NCBI RefSeq assembly: GCF_026151205.1
Contig: NC_087078.1
Location: forward strand, 844,175 to 908,174
DNA from: Bolinopsis microptera
Taxonomy: Eukaryota > Ctenophora > Tentaculata > Lobata > Bolinopsidae
DNA length: 64,000 nucleotides
Direction: 5' to 3'
The translations under genes and the position numbers were made by a program. The notes under the pieces are model-generated. The model made no database searches, had not been told where the DNA came from, and was given only the letters and a program-made list of their open reading frames with translations. The first letter of the stretch is position 1; each line of letters opens with the position of its first letter. Shown here one piece after another: positions 21,815-34,095 of the stretch.

Positions 21815-22575
21815 TTACCCATAGCTCCTTGCTTTGGAATGAACAGATAAAAGCATGTATTTCTAAAGCAAATCGTATGATCTGCTGGATTGTAAGGAAC
21901 TTAGTTATTAGAGAAAAGGTTGTAATGATAGCTATTTATAAAGCTTTGATAAGACCTCATCTTGAGTATTGTGTCCAATTGTGGAATCCAGTTGCGGCTC
22001 ATGGAAGTTGGGGGACTGTTTTGGAGCTGGAGAGCGTCCAGAGGCGGTTTACCCGTCTTATTGATGAGGTGGGTACTCTTCCATACAGCTGCAGACTGGA
22101 TATCCTCAATTTGACAACGCTGGCAGAGCGGCGAATACGTGGGGACCTTATCGAAGCTTTTAAAGTAACTAGTGGTTTGACTGAATATGGATCGGGTTTG
22201 TTCAGAATGAGCAGATCTGGTCTTAATCTAGTTTCAACCAATAGGTGTAATAAGAGTGTAACTAAAGTTAAGAATCTCCAGTCTTCTTTTCTTCCGGAGC
22301 GAGTCATTCCTTACTGGAACAAACTCCCTTCAGATGTCAAGAACTGCTCGACAGTTTTAAGCTTTAAAGTTAGATTGGAAGGATTTAAGAAAGAAATGAT
22401 TTCTAAAAACAGTGTAAATGATTTTTATTTTTGGAATGTTTCGAATGAAGTTTTAGGGAAAATTGAAGGACCCAGTTATTTAAGCAATAAGGAGACACAT
22501 AATGAATATCTTTGGTTTCATCCTTTTGTGGCAAAGAAGCGTTTCATAAATCTTTATTCCACTGGGAAGTATTAA
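21815..22575 (+). CDS. LINE B reverse transcriptase, 3' part
   Basis: The frame resumes LINE B after the LINE C poly-A with ITHSSLLWNEQIKACISKAN. It carries the C-terminal thumb region: ALIRPHLEYCVQLWNPVAAH, ESVQRRFTRLI, LPYSCRLDILNLTTLAERR, FLPERVIPYWNKLPSDVKN and the end NLYSTGKY. The stop at 22573-22575 is followed by a 3' untranslated region to the TTAC repeats at 22749. A close paralogue is at 38421-39018. Confidence 0.85.
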
Positions 22576-22749
22576 TGAATTATTTATAGATAATGTATTA
22601 GATTTTATTAATTAATAAAATTGAATTTGATAAATTATTAATGTTGACGGAAAAATATATTTATTTAAATTATTTTTTTATTTAGTGCAATGATATTTTG
22701 TAGACACTTGTGATGATGTTATGTCATAATCTTTACTTACTTACTTACT

Positions 22750-23353
22750 TATACCTGCTGAACTATACTTGAAAATATATAATGCTCTTTTTGAATCACA
22801 TCTCAGTTATGGTATAAGTGTTTGGGGTGTTGTCATCAAGGAACGGTCCAATGACAGTCTTTTTATCACTCAGAAGCACTGTATAAGGATCCTTTTTGGT
22901 GATCTCGACTCATATCTAGATAAACAATCAACATGTGCAAGAACTAGACCATATGGTATGCAAAGATTAGGCCATAAACATTTTGAAAAGGAGCATACAA
23001 AACCCATTTTTAATAGACTAAAAATTCTTACAGTTCAAAACTTGTTCAAGTACCATTGCATTTCAGAATTCTCTAAGATTATCAAGTACCACTGCCCATA
23101 CTCCCTTTATGAGGCCATCAACATTTCAAAGCGTACAACGAGTTTAACGGTTATTCTTCTTAATAAATCAAATACTTTTTTGTTCACTGCAGCCAAGCTT
23201 TGGAACACTGTTCATAAAAAAATTCTAACCTCAAGCAATTGCCTAGAAACTTCCATTAACTTGATAAAATTGAGAACCAAGGCACTATTATTACAAGTAC
23301 AGGCTGCTGATTTAAAAGATACTTGGAATCCAAACAATTTTAAATTGCAGTAA
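22750..23353 (+). CDS. LINE A ORF2, C-terminal part after the LINE B insertion
   Basis: The frame starts at the LINE B edge with IPAELYLKIYNALFESHLSYG, continuing the sequence cut at 12143. It includes FITQKHCIRILFGD, the family motif STCARTRPYG, NRLKILTVQNLFKYHC and a terminal KDTWNPNNFKLQ. The region aligns by eye with the ends of LINE D and LINE E. Confidence 0.85.
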
Positions 23354-23946
23354 TCTATTCTAATCGCAGCAGCACACACTTAACACACTTAATATTACTA
23401 TCATGATTGTATTATAGACTGAAAAGCTCTCAGATCAATTTTGGGCGTTTTTAACCACTTGTTGTAATGTTTTTAATTATTTAATATCTTAACTTAACTA
23501 AATTTTTATTCAGATCGAATTAACAAATAATATTTGATAATTTATTCGATAGTTTAGTCTGATATTGATATTGACTATATTGATATTGTTATTATTGAAT
23601 GAAGTTAACTCCAGACGTACATAATATTACTTCTTTTAACAAAGGGACTTGGAGTATAAACGACCAAGTTAGCATACATTTTCAACCAACCAAGAATTCT
23701 GGAGGCAAAGGTGGGTGCGTAAACTTTATGGTCTGTACTCTCCGATCCTGTATCACCCAGGATTCTTTTCGACGTTTTTGGTAAAAGGTATATACCTTCT
23801 AGTCAATCTCTTGCTACTCCAAGTCCCCCAAGATTTCTAAACTAAAGTTCGTCCTAGTTATATTATATAATATAAAATATATTTTTTGTTTGCTGTAACT
23901 GATACTAAATAAAATTGTTGTTTTCCTGAAATTGTTGTTTTCCTGA
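23354..23946 (+). other. LINE A 3' untranslated region and tail
   Basis: AT-rich 3' end of LINE A, with AAATAAA before the two tandem tail units at 23913-23946. No other feature is seen. Confidence 0.6.
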
Positions 23947-24287
23947 AGTTACACTGACTGGCAATGTATACGATTGCCGTCTCCCTCTCTCACCCCTGAC
24001 CGCTATCAGTAACAAAATCAATTAAATCAAGTGATGCTACTTGTAGAGCACAGGTAACGGAAATGGCCCGTTTCTACCAAAAAATCCTTAATACTTGCAA
24101 GGACACATCAATCTAAGATATTTACGATAACAAAGCTCGAGACTGCATAATTATCGTGTTAAAATCGATAATGCATGATGACTTTTATCAGCTGAAAGTT
24201 TATTCTGCACTAAAATTGCATTTAAGAGGAATCTGTATCAGTTGAAGGAGGAGCTATAAGGATACAGTTGTATAAGGAGCTATTTTG
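23947..24287. other. Intergenic DNA
   Basis: No gene. A diverged echo of the repeat from 7045-7165 lies near 24025-24050. Confidence 0.3.
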
Positions 24288-24616
24288 ATGATTTATGTAA
24301 TGAAATGAAATGAGGTATTTATATCTGATATCCCGCTGATATGATTAGGAAAAAATTTTTATGAAAACAAATTTAAATTTTGGTATTTATTAATACAATT
24401 AAAACATATCATATATCATATCATGAAAATAAAACCGCGCGTTGGTTGACTGCCTCAGTAAGATGAATTATTTGAGCTTGAAGGTGCCCCGCGCATTTAC
24501 AGAACCTCATGCGGCGATCACATGATCAAAAGGACCTGTGAGCGCCACATTTGAATAAGAGTTTCTAGAAATCCTAAATTAACCAACAACACAATGAAGG
24601 TGGTTAACCATGTCAG
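24288..24616 (-). repeat. SINE-2 copy interrupted by SINE-1
   Basis: On the minus strand, CATGGTTAACCACCTTCATTG (24591-24611) and the ATTTC-tail part (24288-24345, reading GAAATGAAATGAGGTATTTA on plus) match the contiguous copy at 39690-39815. Between them lies the SINE-1 copy at 24361-24578. The element ends in short ATTTC repeats. A hAT MITE abuts it at 24617. Confidence 0.6.
24361..24578 (-). mobile_element. SINE-1 copy inserted in SINE-2
   Basis: The body matches the copy at 10063-10376: GGTATTTATTAATA, CGCGCGTTGGTTGACTGCC, TGCGGCGATCACATGATCA. The 5' portion present in the other copies is missing and the A-rich tail is short. Confidence 0.75.
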
Positions 24617-24845
24617 CAGTGGCGTAACGTTGCCTGGTGGCGCCCCTCTCCCTCCCCACTGAAAAAGCGCCCCCTGTTGGCACCCCCTCCTCTTTAAGCG
24701 CCCCTCCCTGACATTTCAAAAAATTAGGTGATTTAAAAGGATATGTACGTTAAAATTTTTAAAATAGTGTGTTTCTGGAGCCAAACGCACAGTTTTGCTA
24801 TTACCTCATTTAAATTTTTCAGAATTGTTCCACATTCAACTCTCC
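24617..24845 (-). mobile_element. hAT MITE, incomplete second copy
   Basis: It starts CAGTGGCGTAACGTTGCCTG, the inverted end seen at 6484, and continues with the GGCGCCCCT-rich part and the AAACGCACAGTTTT segment in the order of the first copy reversed. The opposite inverted end was not found, so it is truncated or diverged near 24845. Confidence 0.65.
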
Positions 24846-26389
24846 ATTTGCTGGTATTTGCAGCATAAAATTGTCATCCGGTCTGATCTTTCCGACCTGG
24901 TCACGGTGTTGAATTGTAGCGCGATGCACTACTGGGTCGCGCGCGCATCAAATAATGCTTCTCGCAACCACAGTAGTGTGCAAACCAACATTCGAACCAC
25001 CAGCAGCTGGTGGTCAATTTCCTACGAACGCGACTTAATTTTGGTTCAGACTGGAGTCGAGCGCTACGTTATAGCTGTATATATAGCTCGTTTCACGACG
25101 AAATCTTTATTTATTGAGTTTGTCTGTCGATTACGTTGGTATCTGCATTTTTAATTTTGTATTCGAATGCCGTTCATTTATTTTATTAAATAGTTGTTTT
25201 TCGTAACAGCACACTAGTACGTGTTTCCTTTTGTTATTTTTACATAATTAGGAAGATTTTAAACTTCAAGTTCAATACTATAAATAATCAAATATTTACG
25301 AACACCGATCATCGGTATGTACCCATTATTGGTATCGAAGTCTTATGTTGAGCTGGATATCGAAAAATTTCAAATTGTAAGGCTGTAATTTTGTACTTGT
25401 TTAGGTTTAAAACTAGGATTAACAACTTGATTGCTAGGAGCTAGGAAGAGATTTTAGTAATGATGACCCTTTAAACTTAAACTGTCTCTCTAGTGCACTT
25501 CGATCGGTTTTCTTTTCAATTTTGACAAAACCTAGTCGTGATCTTTGTTTCAGAACTTCACTAATTTATTAAGTTTTGTAGTTTATATAGACGGAACATG
25601 AGCAGATACCATTTGATTAATAATAATATATCCGATTTGATATATTATTCTGTCGGAGTTTGAGTTCAACATGGACACATTTATTAACATCCCGCATGAA
25701 TTTGTGTCGTCTTCACAATTTTTTGCGCTGAATTTGTATGCTTATTAATACTGCCGCATGATATCAGTAGCTGCTATGAAACTAGAGTGTATAGCATGTG
25801 TATTATACGATGTTTCCCACGTAAAAATCGCAGGTTGTTTTGGTGCGGCTGGGCACTCTACTGGTGATTGACACCAGAGACTGAGAAAAACTTTGACATA
25901 ATTTCCAAGTTTGATATGACCTAATAACTACCACATTTACAGGAAGTATGGTAATACATTCCTTGTCAGCTGTCTGGGCAAATCTTCTCTCGCAGAATTG
26001 ATTAAAATTTAATGTATTTTATTTCTCACTTCCAAACGACAAACGATGTCGCATTGTGAGGTACGTAAGATTTGAAGTTATTTTGAGATTCAATTAATAA
26101 ATTTAGATGCAGCTTGATATCACTTAGTATGTACATGTACTCGTTGCAAGGGTAGAACTTATGAGAATACTATCATAGTATTATTGCACTATACTATTAT
26201 GGGTTCATCAAAGTTCGTATCATGATTTGTCACAATTAAACCATCGAGTCACTTGAGGAAACCCTTAAAGCTCGCAATTGGCGACGAGATAAAGTTTTGG
26301 TACCTCTAGATGTTAAGTTAACTCTCAGGCTCCAATCTTCCTTACTATTACCTACCACTCCTCTTCCTTCATAAGAAGTAGATCCATCT
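24846..26389. other. Gene-poor DNA with one GC-rich repeat fragment
   Basis: No gene was recognised. GATGCACTACTGGGTCGCGC with TGCTTCTCGCAACCA at 24920-24975 belongs to the GC-rich repeat family that is clustered at 57.2-58.3 kb. The remainder is AT-rich and shows no conserved frame. Confidence 0.4.
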
Positions 26390-29300
26390 GGAACAGTGAG
26401 CTGCTTTTTCCCCTCTTTTCCCCGAAAACTACCCTACTCATTTCTCCCCAAACCGGAACAACCACTCCCGGGGCTAAAAAATTTTTAACCGCAAAAATAA
26501 AACAGCAAAATTTCCCTTTCGCTTAATCCATCTGCTGTAAAAATTTGCAAACCGGAAGATTTTTTTAAAACTTGTATGATTCAGCAATCTTTTTCTTTAG
26601 TTTGGTACTGTTACCCCCCCCCCCCAAAGGGCAGGGGTGCCGTTTTTGGTGCCTTGAAATACCCAAAGGCCCCGATATAAAAGACACTATCCAATATCAA
26701 ACCCCCACTCGGGTTCCCAAACCACGACCCTTTTTCGGTCGCCCTGTACCTCCCTTTTTTCCCCCCCCGGCAATTTAAACCTTTTCCCTTTCCCCTTTGG
26801 GGCCGGCCTTTTTCTTAAAAATGTTCATTTTGGCCCTCCACAAGATAACCAAGTTCCCATAATCTTTTGGGGCGGGAAACCTTTCCGTCCCAATAAAATT
26901 TTTTACTTCCCTTAAATTTTAAGAGTTTTATTTTAAACCCCTCAGCAAAATGTGCTAAATTTAATTTTACCCCATCCCTTCCCAAAACTTAATTTTTTAA
27001 AACTTTTTGGAAAAACTTAAAAACCAAAAATCCCCCCAATTTTCCCGGCCCATGGGAGGGGTTTGGGTGGGTGGCCGTACACAAAACTGGAAACCGAAAA
27101 CCCCCCAAAAAAGTAGCCCTACATCGTGTCGAACAAACATTGCATTTTCCCCTTTAATTTTAAATTAAAACAGAATTTTTAAATAAACCAAATTTTTTAA
27201 AATTTTAAAAAAGGTAGAATTTAATTCTATGGCATTTTTTTGAAATTTGTTTTTAAAAAAAGTTGAGAATTGGTTTCAATTCAAGAATATCACGATAATT
27301 TTGGGACCCCAAAACTGTTTCAGGGCACAATAAAGGGTCTAAAAGATATCCCTAATTTGATAAATTTTGGGTACCAATGCTATCATTTTCCCCCCTTTTT
27401 CAAAGTCGAGGTTTCCCCTCCCCCTAACCGGGGAAAAAATTTAAAATTGGGTTTTTCCTATTTGGGGAAACCCAAAATTTTTTACCCTAAAACCTCCAAT
27501 TTTTATTTTTTAATTTAATTACGGGCCCCCCAAATTAAAAACCAACCCAAACCCCTTCTTTATTTTTTGCCTAAAGGGGTTTACTTTTAACCCTTAATTA
27601 AAAAAAGCACCATTTTTGGCCCGAACCAAAAGATTAAAATTTTTTCCACCCGGGATATTAAAACAAAATAAAAGGGAAATTGGGCCAAAATTTATTTTTT
27701 TGCAAAACTTTTTTGGCCTTAAAAAAGCCCCGGGCCCCTTAAAATTTTGGCCCCTTTTAAAAATTTAATTTTGTTCCTGGTAGGGACTTAAACTAAGGAG
27801 GTAAAGGGGATTCCCCGGGAACCCGGGGGTCAAGTCACATTTTTCATCCCCCGGCCCGGCCCCGGGGACAAAATCTGGATTTTTAATGTTTTTTCCCCGG
27901 TCCGGCCCCCCCGGGGTTTTAATTCAGATTCTTGGGGTCCCGGGGGGAAAACATAAAATTAGGGGGAAAAATTTTAAAACCGGATTTTTACAAATTTTCA
28001 ATTACTGGACTTAAAGTTTTTATTTAAATTCCTTTAAATTTAATCTTTAAACAATGGGAACCAAAAAAACAATTTTAAAAATTTTTGTTAAACAATTAGG
28101 GTAAAAATTATTTTAATAACCAAAATTAAAGAAACATAATTTTAACTGGTTACCCCCCTTGTTCAAGGGAAAGGGGGAAAATGAAAACTGGAATTTTAAA
28201 AGGATTCCTTTAAAAATTGGGGAAAGGGAGGAAGGGGAGGGGGAACTTGAGTAAAAAGTAAAAGAAAAATATTGGTGGACATTCCCCTTTTGTTTTGGGT
28301 TTTTTAATTTGGGTTTTTTTTCTTTTAATAACTGGGGTTATTACATTAAAAAAAATTGTTTCAATTATAAAGTAAAGAAATTTGAGTTTAAAAATTTAGG
28401 GAAAAAACCTTTTTTTTTTTGGTGGTACCCCGGTAAATTTGGAAAATTGGGGGGGGGGATTGGGGTTTTTGGGGGGCCCCGGTAAGGAATGGGGGGAAAA
28501 AAGAAAATTTTGGCCCCCGTTCCCGGTAAATTGTTTAACCGTCCCGGGGAACCGGTCCCGTCCCGGGAAAGGGGGTAACCAGTTTTACCCGGGGGGTTTG
28601 GGGTGTCCGGGCCAAAAAAAATTTGTCCCGGCACCCTCCATTATAACCACGGGGGCGGGGGAAAAGGGGGTTAAATAAAACTTTTTGGGTTTTCTTTTTT
28701 TAAAAAAGGGAAGGGGGCTTTTTGGGGGGAAAATTTATTTTTAAATTTGGGAAATAATTGATCAGAAAAATTTTAATTAAATTCTGTTGGTTTTAAAAAT
28801 TTCTTTGGGGGTCGAAAAAAATTTAAAGGATATAAAAAATAATCCCTTTTGAAGGGGGGGAAATGGTGGTAAATAATTTTCCCTTAGTTTAAATTTAAAT
28901 TTAAAAATTTTTTTTAAAAAGGGGTTTTTGGGGGGGAAAATTTAACACAATTACAATTGTCTTTTTTCATTTCACTAAAAGGGGGGGGAAGATAGTTTCA
29001 TTGTTTTGGGGGAAATTTGGGGGTTTTAACCCATTTAAAAAATTTTTGGTTTAAGGGGGTTTTACTTTTTGGAAAATTACTGAATTAAAAATTTTTTTCT
29101 TAATTTAACCATTTTTTGAAAAAAGGAGGGGGGGCCTTAGAATTTTTAATTGGGGATTTAAGTTTGGAAATTTTTTGGGGAAATTTGTGTTTTTTGGGAG
29201 ATTAAATTAAACAAGGGGGGAAAAAATGGCCCCCAGCCCCCAAAATAATTTTAATTTTTAAAAAGTTTTTGTCTTTGGGGAATGTATTTATACAAAAACT

Positions 29301-31900
29301 TTTTTAAATTTTTTAAAAATTTTTATTTAAATTTGGGGGGGGGGGTTTAAAATTTTTGGGGGGGGGGATAGGGGGTTTTGATAGGGGTTTAATGAAAAAA
29401 TAAAAGGGGATTTGAGGGGGTTTTTTGGGAAGGGAAAAATTTTAAATAAAAAATTGGGGGTTTAGAAAAGGGGGAGGGGTTTGTGGGGGTGGAGGGTTTT
29501 TTTAGGGGTTTTAAAAAAATTTTAATTTGGGGGAAGGGGGAATTTTAAATTTTATTTGAGAAAATTATAAAATTATCCCTTTTTTTAAATTATTTAAGGG
29601 GGGGGGGGGATTGGTTTAAAATAGGGAAGAAATGGGGAAAAAATTTTAATTTTTTGGGGGGGGAAATTATTTGGTGGGGGGGTTGGGGGAGTTTTTGGGT
29701 TTTTATAATAGGGGGATTAATAATATTGTAAGTTTTAAAAGTTTGTTTTGGGTTAAAATTGGTTGGGTTTTGGGAGGGTAGGGGGATTTGTTTTTTATTT
29801 TAAGGGGGGAAGGGTTTTGTGGGAGAAGAGGGGGTTTTTTAAATTTTTGTTTTTTTGGGGAAGGGGGATTGTTTGGGAAGGGGGGGAATAAAAGGTTTTA
29901 AGAAGGGTTTGGGGTTTTTTGGGGGGGGATTTTTGGGGTAAAGGGGGAATTTTTTTGGGATTAATTAGGGGGTTAAGGGAAATTGTTGTAGGTTTGGGGG
30001 ATGGAAAAATTTAAGAAGGGGGATAGGGTTTTAAAGGGGAGGTGGTGTATTTGAGGTGGGGAAAAGGGGAATTTAAGGTGGGGGTGTTCCGGGTGAAGGA
30101 TTTTGGGGGGTTGGGGGGTTGGGGGTAGGGTGGGGGCTTTTGGGGTTGGGGGGGGTGGAGGGGTTTGGGATTTTTAAAAAGGGGGGTGGAATTTTTGAAT
30201 TTTTAAAGTTTTTTTTAAAAAAAAAAAAATATGGGGGGTATTTTAAATTTTTTTTAAATTGGGGTTGGGGGGGGGTTTGAGTTTAAATTTTATTTATAAA
30301 TAATTAAATTGGGGGGTTTGTGGTTTTATTTGTGTTTTGGGGGAATTGTTTTAAAGGGGGTTTTGGTTTAAAAAGGTTTAAGGTAATTAAGGTAAATTAA
30401 TTGGGGGTTTTTTAAGTATGGTTTAAATTTGGGGTTAAAAGGGTTTTTTTTAAAATAATTGGTTTGTTTTTGGTTAAATGATTTTAAAAATTTGTTTAAA
30501 AAAAATTTTTCAAAGATTTTTTAAATTTTTTTGGGCCCAAAAATTAAGGGTTGAAAAAAAAAGGAATTTTTTTTGGGAAAAAATCCCCGGCAAAAAACCA
30601 AAAAACCCCGGGCCCGTACCAGTATCCCGGGAAACAAAACGCCAAATACCAAACCGGTTTTTCCGGCAGCCCCCGGTTTTCCCCGGCCCGAGTTTTCTGA
30701 GCCCCAAATTTTTAATCTATTTCTCGTGAAAATTTTAGATCAAAAACAGAAACAAAATTTAAATTTAATAAAAAGGTTTAAAATTATAGGAAATTAAAAA
30801 AAAATTGGGACAATCATTTTTTTAATGGTCCCAATTTTTTACGAAAAAAAAGGGGGTTAATAAAATTTAAAAACACATTTAATATAAAACTTTTAAGAAA
30901 AACATTTTTTTTTTTTCCTGCATTGTACTCAAAAATTTTAAATAGTAAAAAATTATAAAAAAAACCACTTTTCTATTTGAAACGGGGAGCTGTTTGGTAA
31001 ACAACCGTCGCTAAAACATCGACTTTTACAACAACCAAATTTTTAAAAACAAACACATACATTCTCACATTTGGAGGACAAAACTTCATCACAAGAAAAA
31101 AAAGGCCTTTGGTAAAAAAGTATTTTTTTTTCTTTTCACTGACTTGGGTTAAATGATTTCCCATATTTTCACAAAAAATTACGTCGGGTCAAAAAAGGGG
31201 GTTTGGGTTTGGGTGAAATTTAAACTCGGGGCCAGGGGGCCCCCCCCCCCCCCTTTTTTTTGGGAATTTTTTCCACATAAGAAAAATTGCCAAATAAAAA
31301 AATTTTCCCTAAATTCTGGACAGTTACCTAATTACCTTAAACAAGTATTTCTTCAGTCAGTCTTCTATAACCACGAGAAAAAAAAAGCGGGGCAAAAAAA
31401 TTTTGGGAGACGGCGAACGGGGAACACCCCAAATTTGAAGACAGTGGCTGCTGAGTGCTGACCTGCATAAAAATCTATCAGCATCAGTAACTTCAAAACG
31501 GGGAAAAAAACCTCCATTTCATTTCCGACAACTACACCTGTTTTTCCCTAGTTTTTCCCAAATATTAAGTAACTGCATTAGTTTGGGTTTAAATTTTTAA
31601 AAGGGCCCCTACATCGAACAACCCTAAAAATTAAAATTTAAATGCAAGAGTGCACAATTTATCACAAACAAATTTTTCCCCTTTTTTAAATTCTAATCAA
31701 CCCCCGGGTTTTTCGTCTTTTTTTTCCCCCCAATCGGGCGATAATCAGAAATTTCATAAACCTCTCCCACTCTAACTTCGAGATTTTTCCCAAAAGGGTT
31801 TCCCCAAACGTTTTTAAATTTATATCAAAATTTTTTTTTTGAACATAAATCTATTGGGGGTTCACCCAACCCTATTTTTGGCCCACAGGTAACAAATTAC
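26390..31900. other. Homopolymer-dominated, strand-asymmetric stretch; probable poor-quality consensus
   Basis: Almost all of this stretch is built from runs of 3-9 identical bases. From 26.4 to 28.6 kb both C and G runs are common. From about 28.7 to 30.5 kb the plus strand has almost no C and is full of G and T runs; C runs return after 30.57 kb. Ordinary mixed sequence returns gradually near 31.9 kb. Open frames here have only G/K/F/P-type composition forced by the runs and are not genes. The pattern is unlike any known repeat and fits uncorrected low-coverage long-read consensus best. Confidence 0.7.
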
Positions 31901-32750
31901 GTTTACTGACCCACTTCCAGCATTGACAGGACCGAAATCCATAAATATAATCAGTTGTAATAATAATTATGCACACCTATAATTAACGATTATCCATCTG
32001 CCGATGATCGATTACCATTTAATATTTATCATCGTCCGGATCATCATAATATTTTAATTTAAAGTTACAATTGAACGGTGTTAAGAAAGATAATTTAAGA
32101 GAAATGTTTTGAAAGTGCCTGATTTCGAGTATAAGATCTGTACTGATACATTAATTTTCAGATTGTTATTATATAGTTTATTTGTATTTGTTATATTATC
32201 TTATCCGCACAAGTTCGGAAGCCATCTGAACGGTATTGCCAGACACAGGCATATATTTATTTTGGGGTATCATGCTCTCAGAAATTTCAACTCAGTCCGA
32301 TATTATAGTTATACTAACCTGCATTGCATAAGGTTAATTGTCTCTCAGTCTAGTGCATAAACCTTTTATTTTGCATAAACCCTTTATTTTGATTGGGAAA
32401 ACTTAAGTTTAATGTGGTTACCGTCTCTAAAGTTGGCATGATAGTTAATAAACTCTTATCTATTATGTCACTGAAGATGACGCCTTTCAACATGTTTGAC
32501 GATAGCCTGTAGATTGATAGTTTGATCTCAGTATTTACAACAATTCATCTAGTTCGATTGATTCAAAGGGAAACAAATTCCTCTCTTATCTATTATGACT
32601 ATATTTAAATTCAATCCTGTAAAGTAATACTCCTTTTTTAGTAATTTATACATGTGTTTTCTCCTTCTGATTTTTAAACTATTACCGGTCACGCTGAATA
32701 ATAATGACATCAGTGAATTTAAAGCTATCGTTAACATCACTCAGAAAATG
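31901..32750. other. Intergenic DNA with a LINE-like tail duplication
   Basis: No gene. GCATAAACCTTTTATTTT and GCATAAACCCTTTATTTT lie in tandem at about 32353-32393, a two-unit arrangement like the 3' tails of the LINEs in this window. Confidence 0.35.
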
Positions 32751-32870
32751 CGCGTCTTTAGCGCGTGTCTTGTTGTTATGCATCAATCCTTCGGTAGATC
32801 GGCGAGATGCACCACTGTGCCTCACCGAGCTGCGAAGGATTGACATCGTGAATCAAGGTGTTGAAAGATT
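32750..32870 (+). repeat. GC-rich dispersed repeat X, isolated copy
   Basis: Contains CCTTCGGTAGATCGGCGAGA, CTCACCGAGCTGCGAAGGA and TTGACATCGTGAATCAA, matching units at 57360-57430, 57800-57850 and 58195-58235. Family unknown. Confidence 0.6.
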
Positions 32871-32994
32871 TGTATCCACATATCAACAACATTTCAGAGG
32901 TTCAATAATTTTTTCCGCGCAGCTTGTTGCATGGAACTATTTTCACGTTTCAAAGTAAATTACCCAAATCACAAATACGCTTACTGGGTCGCGC

Positions 32995-33180
32995 TTACCC
33001 TGTCATTCCGCCTAATCTCTAATATGTTTATAAACATAATAGCCTTTGTCATACATCATACGTTGTATGACCCGCCGCGCACGAGTGCGCGGCTCCCCCT
33101 GCATCGTCGAAACTCTACAGGGGTGAAGCGACAGTGGGCGTCACCACGTGATACAAAATAGCCTGGGATCCCCAGGTAAA
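32995..33180 (+). repeat. Dispersed repeat Y
   Basis: GTCATTCCGCCTAATCTCTA followed by the palindrome ATGTTTATAAACAT and later GCCTGGGATCCCCAGG. Related stretches occur at 33405-33440, 57485-57560 (minus), 57655-57730 (minus) and 57955-58015. Family unknown. Confidence 0.5.
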
Positions 33181-33785
33181 AATACGCGAGTTATTTAGTT
33201 TCAAGTATGCTAATCTATTATCTAGCATACCATTCCCATCGTGCGAATTGATATCACTTTTGCTACCTGAGAGTAATTTTTAAACAGTCTTTCAAAAGGT
33301 CTTTTAATGAAAAACATTTTCCAAGTTGTTTAAAAATTGTTTCGCACAGCTTTGGCGGCTTTATAATTACATCACATTTTTAACTTTCTTTGCTGCTCGG
33401 CGCCTAGCTTGTCATTCCGCCGAATCCCCATTCGGGCTGAGTGAGTTCAGAATTACAACCTCCATCGCACTGAAAAAAGTTTTTATGCTCATTGGATGTT
33501 ATGTGTTAGTGCGCGCATGACCAGCATTCACGTGATGGCTTATGATCAATTGTGGTCTTAAGAAACCATGTGTACGCTAACGAACTACCAATTGTAAAGA
33601 AAATGACGTATACGCTACAAGAGCCGTGCGCTGAGTTAGATAGTAAAATCTGACTATTGGATCGTAAAATCGCAACAACGCACCCGCTTGCGCGTTTGAG
33701 AGGGTTCAAACTAGTAAGTAAGATATATAAGTTACTCGGGGACCTGGGGTCTCCGAGTAAGACTATTCACAAAACATGAATTACT
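33181..33785. other. Intergenic DNA with a fragment of repeat Y
   Basis: TCATTCCGCCGAATCCCC at 33410-33430 is a short piece of repeat Y. No gene is visible. Confidence 0.35.
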
Positions 33786-34095
33786 TGTTACAGAGAACCT
33801 GTACCGATACCGTTGTTTAATGGAACTTTTTAAGATCATTAAGTCACGAGAACCAATTTCGTTATACTACTTATTCAACATATCAAATAGGAAAGATAAT
33901 CTGTTCATTACACCCTCTCCAACTAATCAATTTATTTATAAATCTGCATGGCTGTGGAACGAATTCCGTAAAGTTGGCCCGTTAAATTTCACCTCCACAT
34001 GCGGATCTGTCAAGAATTTACTTAAACAGTCACTTCTAAGAGCTCAAAACCGGTATGGAACTGAGTGGTGTGACAGAAATTTCACTGAATTCTGA
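33786..34095 (+). pseudogene. LINE ORF2 C-terminal fragment (LINE E-like)
   Basis: A 5'-truncated fragment reads TENLYRYRCLMELFKIIKSR, PISLYYLFNISNRKDNLFIT, FIYKSAWLWNEFRKVG and ends QNRYGTEWCDRNFTEF. Each block aligns with the end of LINE E at 59879-60814. It has no RT motifs left. Its tail may be the pair of TTTTTCTTTCC units near 35865-35900, although intervening DNA makes that uncertain. Confidence 0.8.

Larger units (their letters stand above)
12144..22749 (+). mobile_element. LINE B (CR1-like, TTAC tail), split by LINE C
   Basis: LINE B is 5'-truncated and sits inside LINE A. Its parts are 12144 to about 13063 and 21815-22749. The left part ends in ELEVSAQEK and the right part resumes at ITHSSLLWNEQIKACI. 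The element ends in TTAC repeats at 22735-22749, as does the second copy near 39165. A target duplication of about three bases (TAT) fits the LINE A break. Two further 3' copies lie at 38421-39450. Confidence 0.85.
8014..23946 (+). mobile_element. LINE A (CR1/L2-like), split by SINE-1 and LINE B
   Basis: This oldest element of the nest consists of 8014 or earlier to 12143 and 22750-23946. The join is exact at protein level: CRIRHS at the left break and IPAELYLKIYNALF at the right reproduce the continuous sequence of the related LINE E. The 3' end carries two tandem copies of an ATTGTTGTTTTCCTGA unit at 23913-23946. The 5' limit is unclear. It is defective through an internal deletion near 9585 and the insertions. 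Confidence 0.85.

Noticed and set aside
26572-31461. Several open frames of 60-100 codons in the homopolymer region
   Set aside because: Composition is dictated by base runs, and the sequence quality is doubtful.
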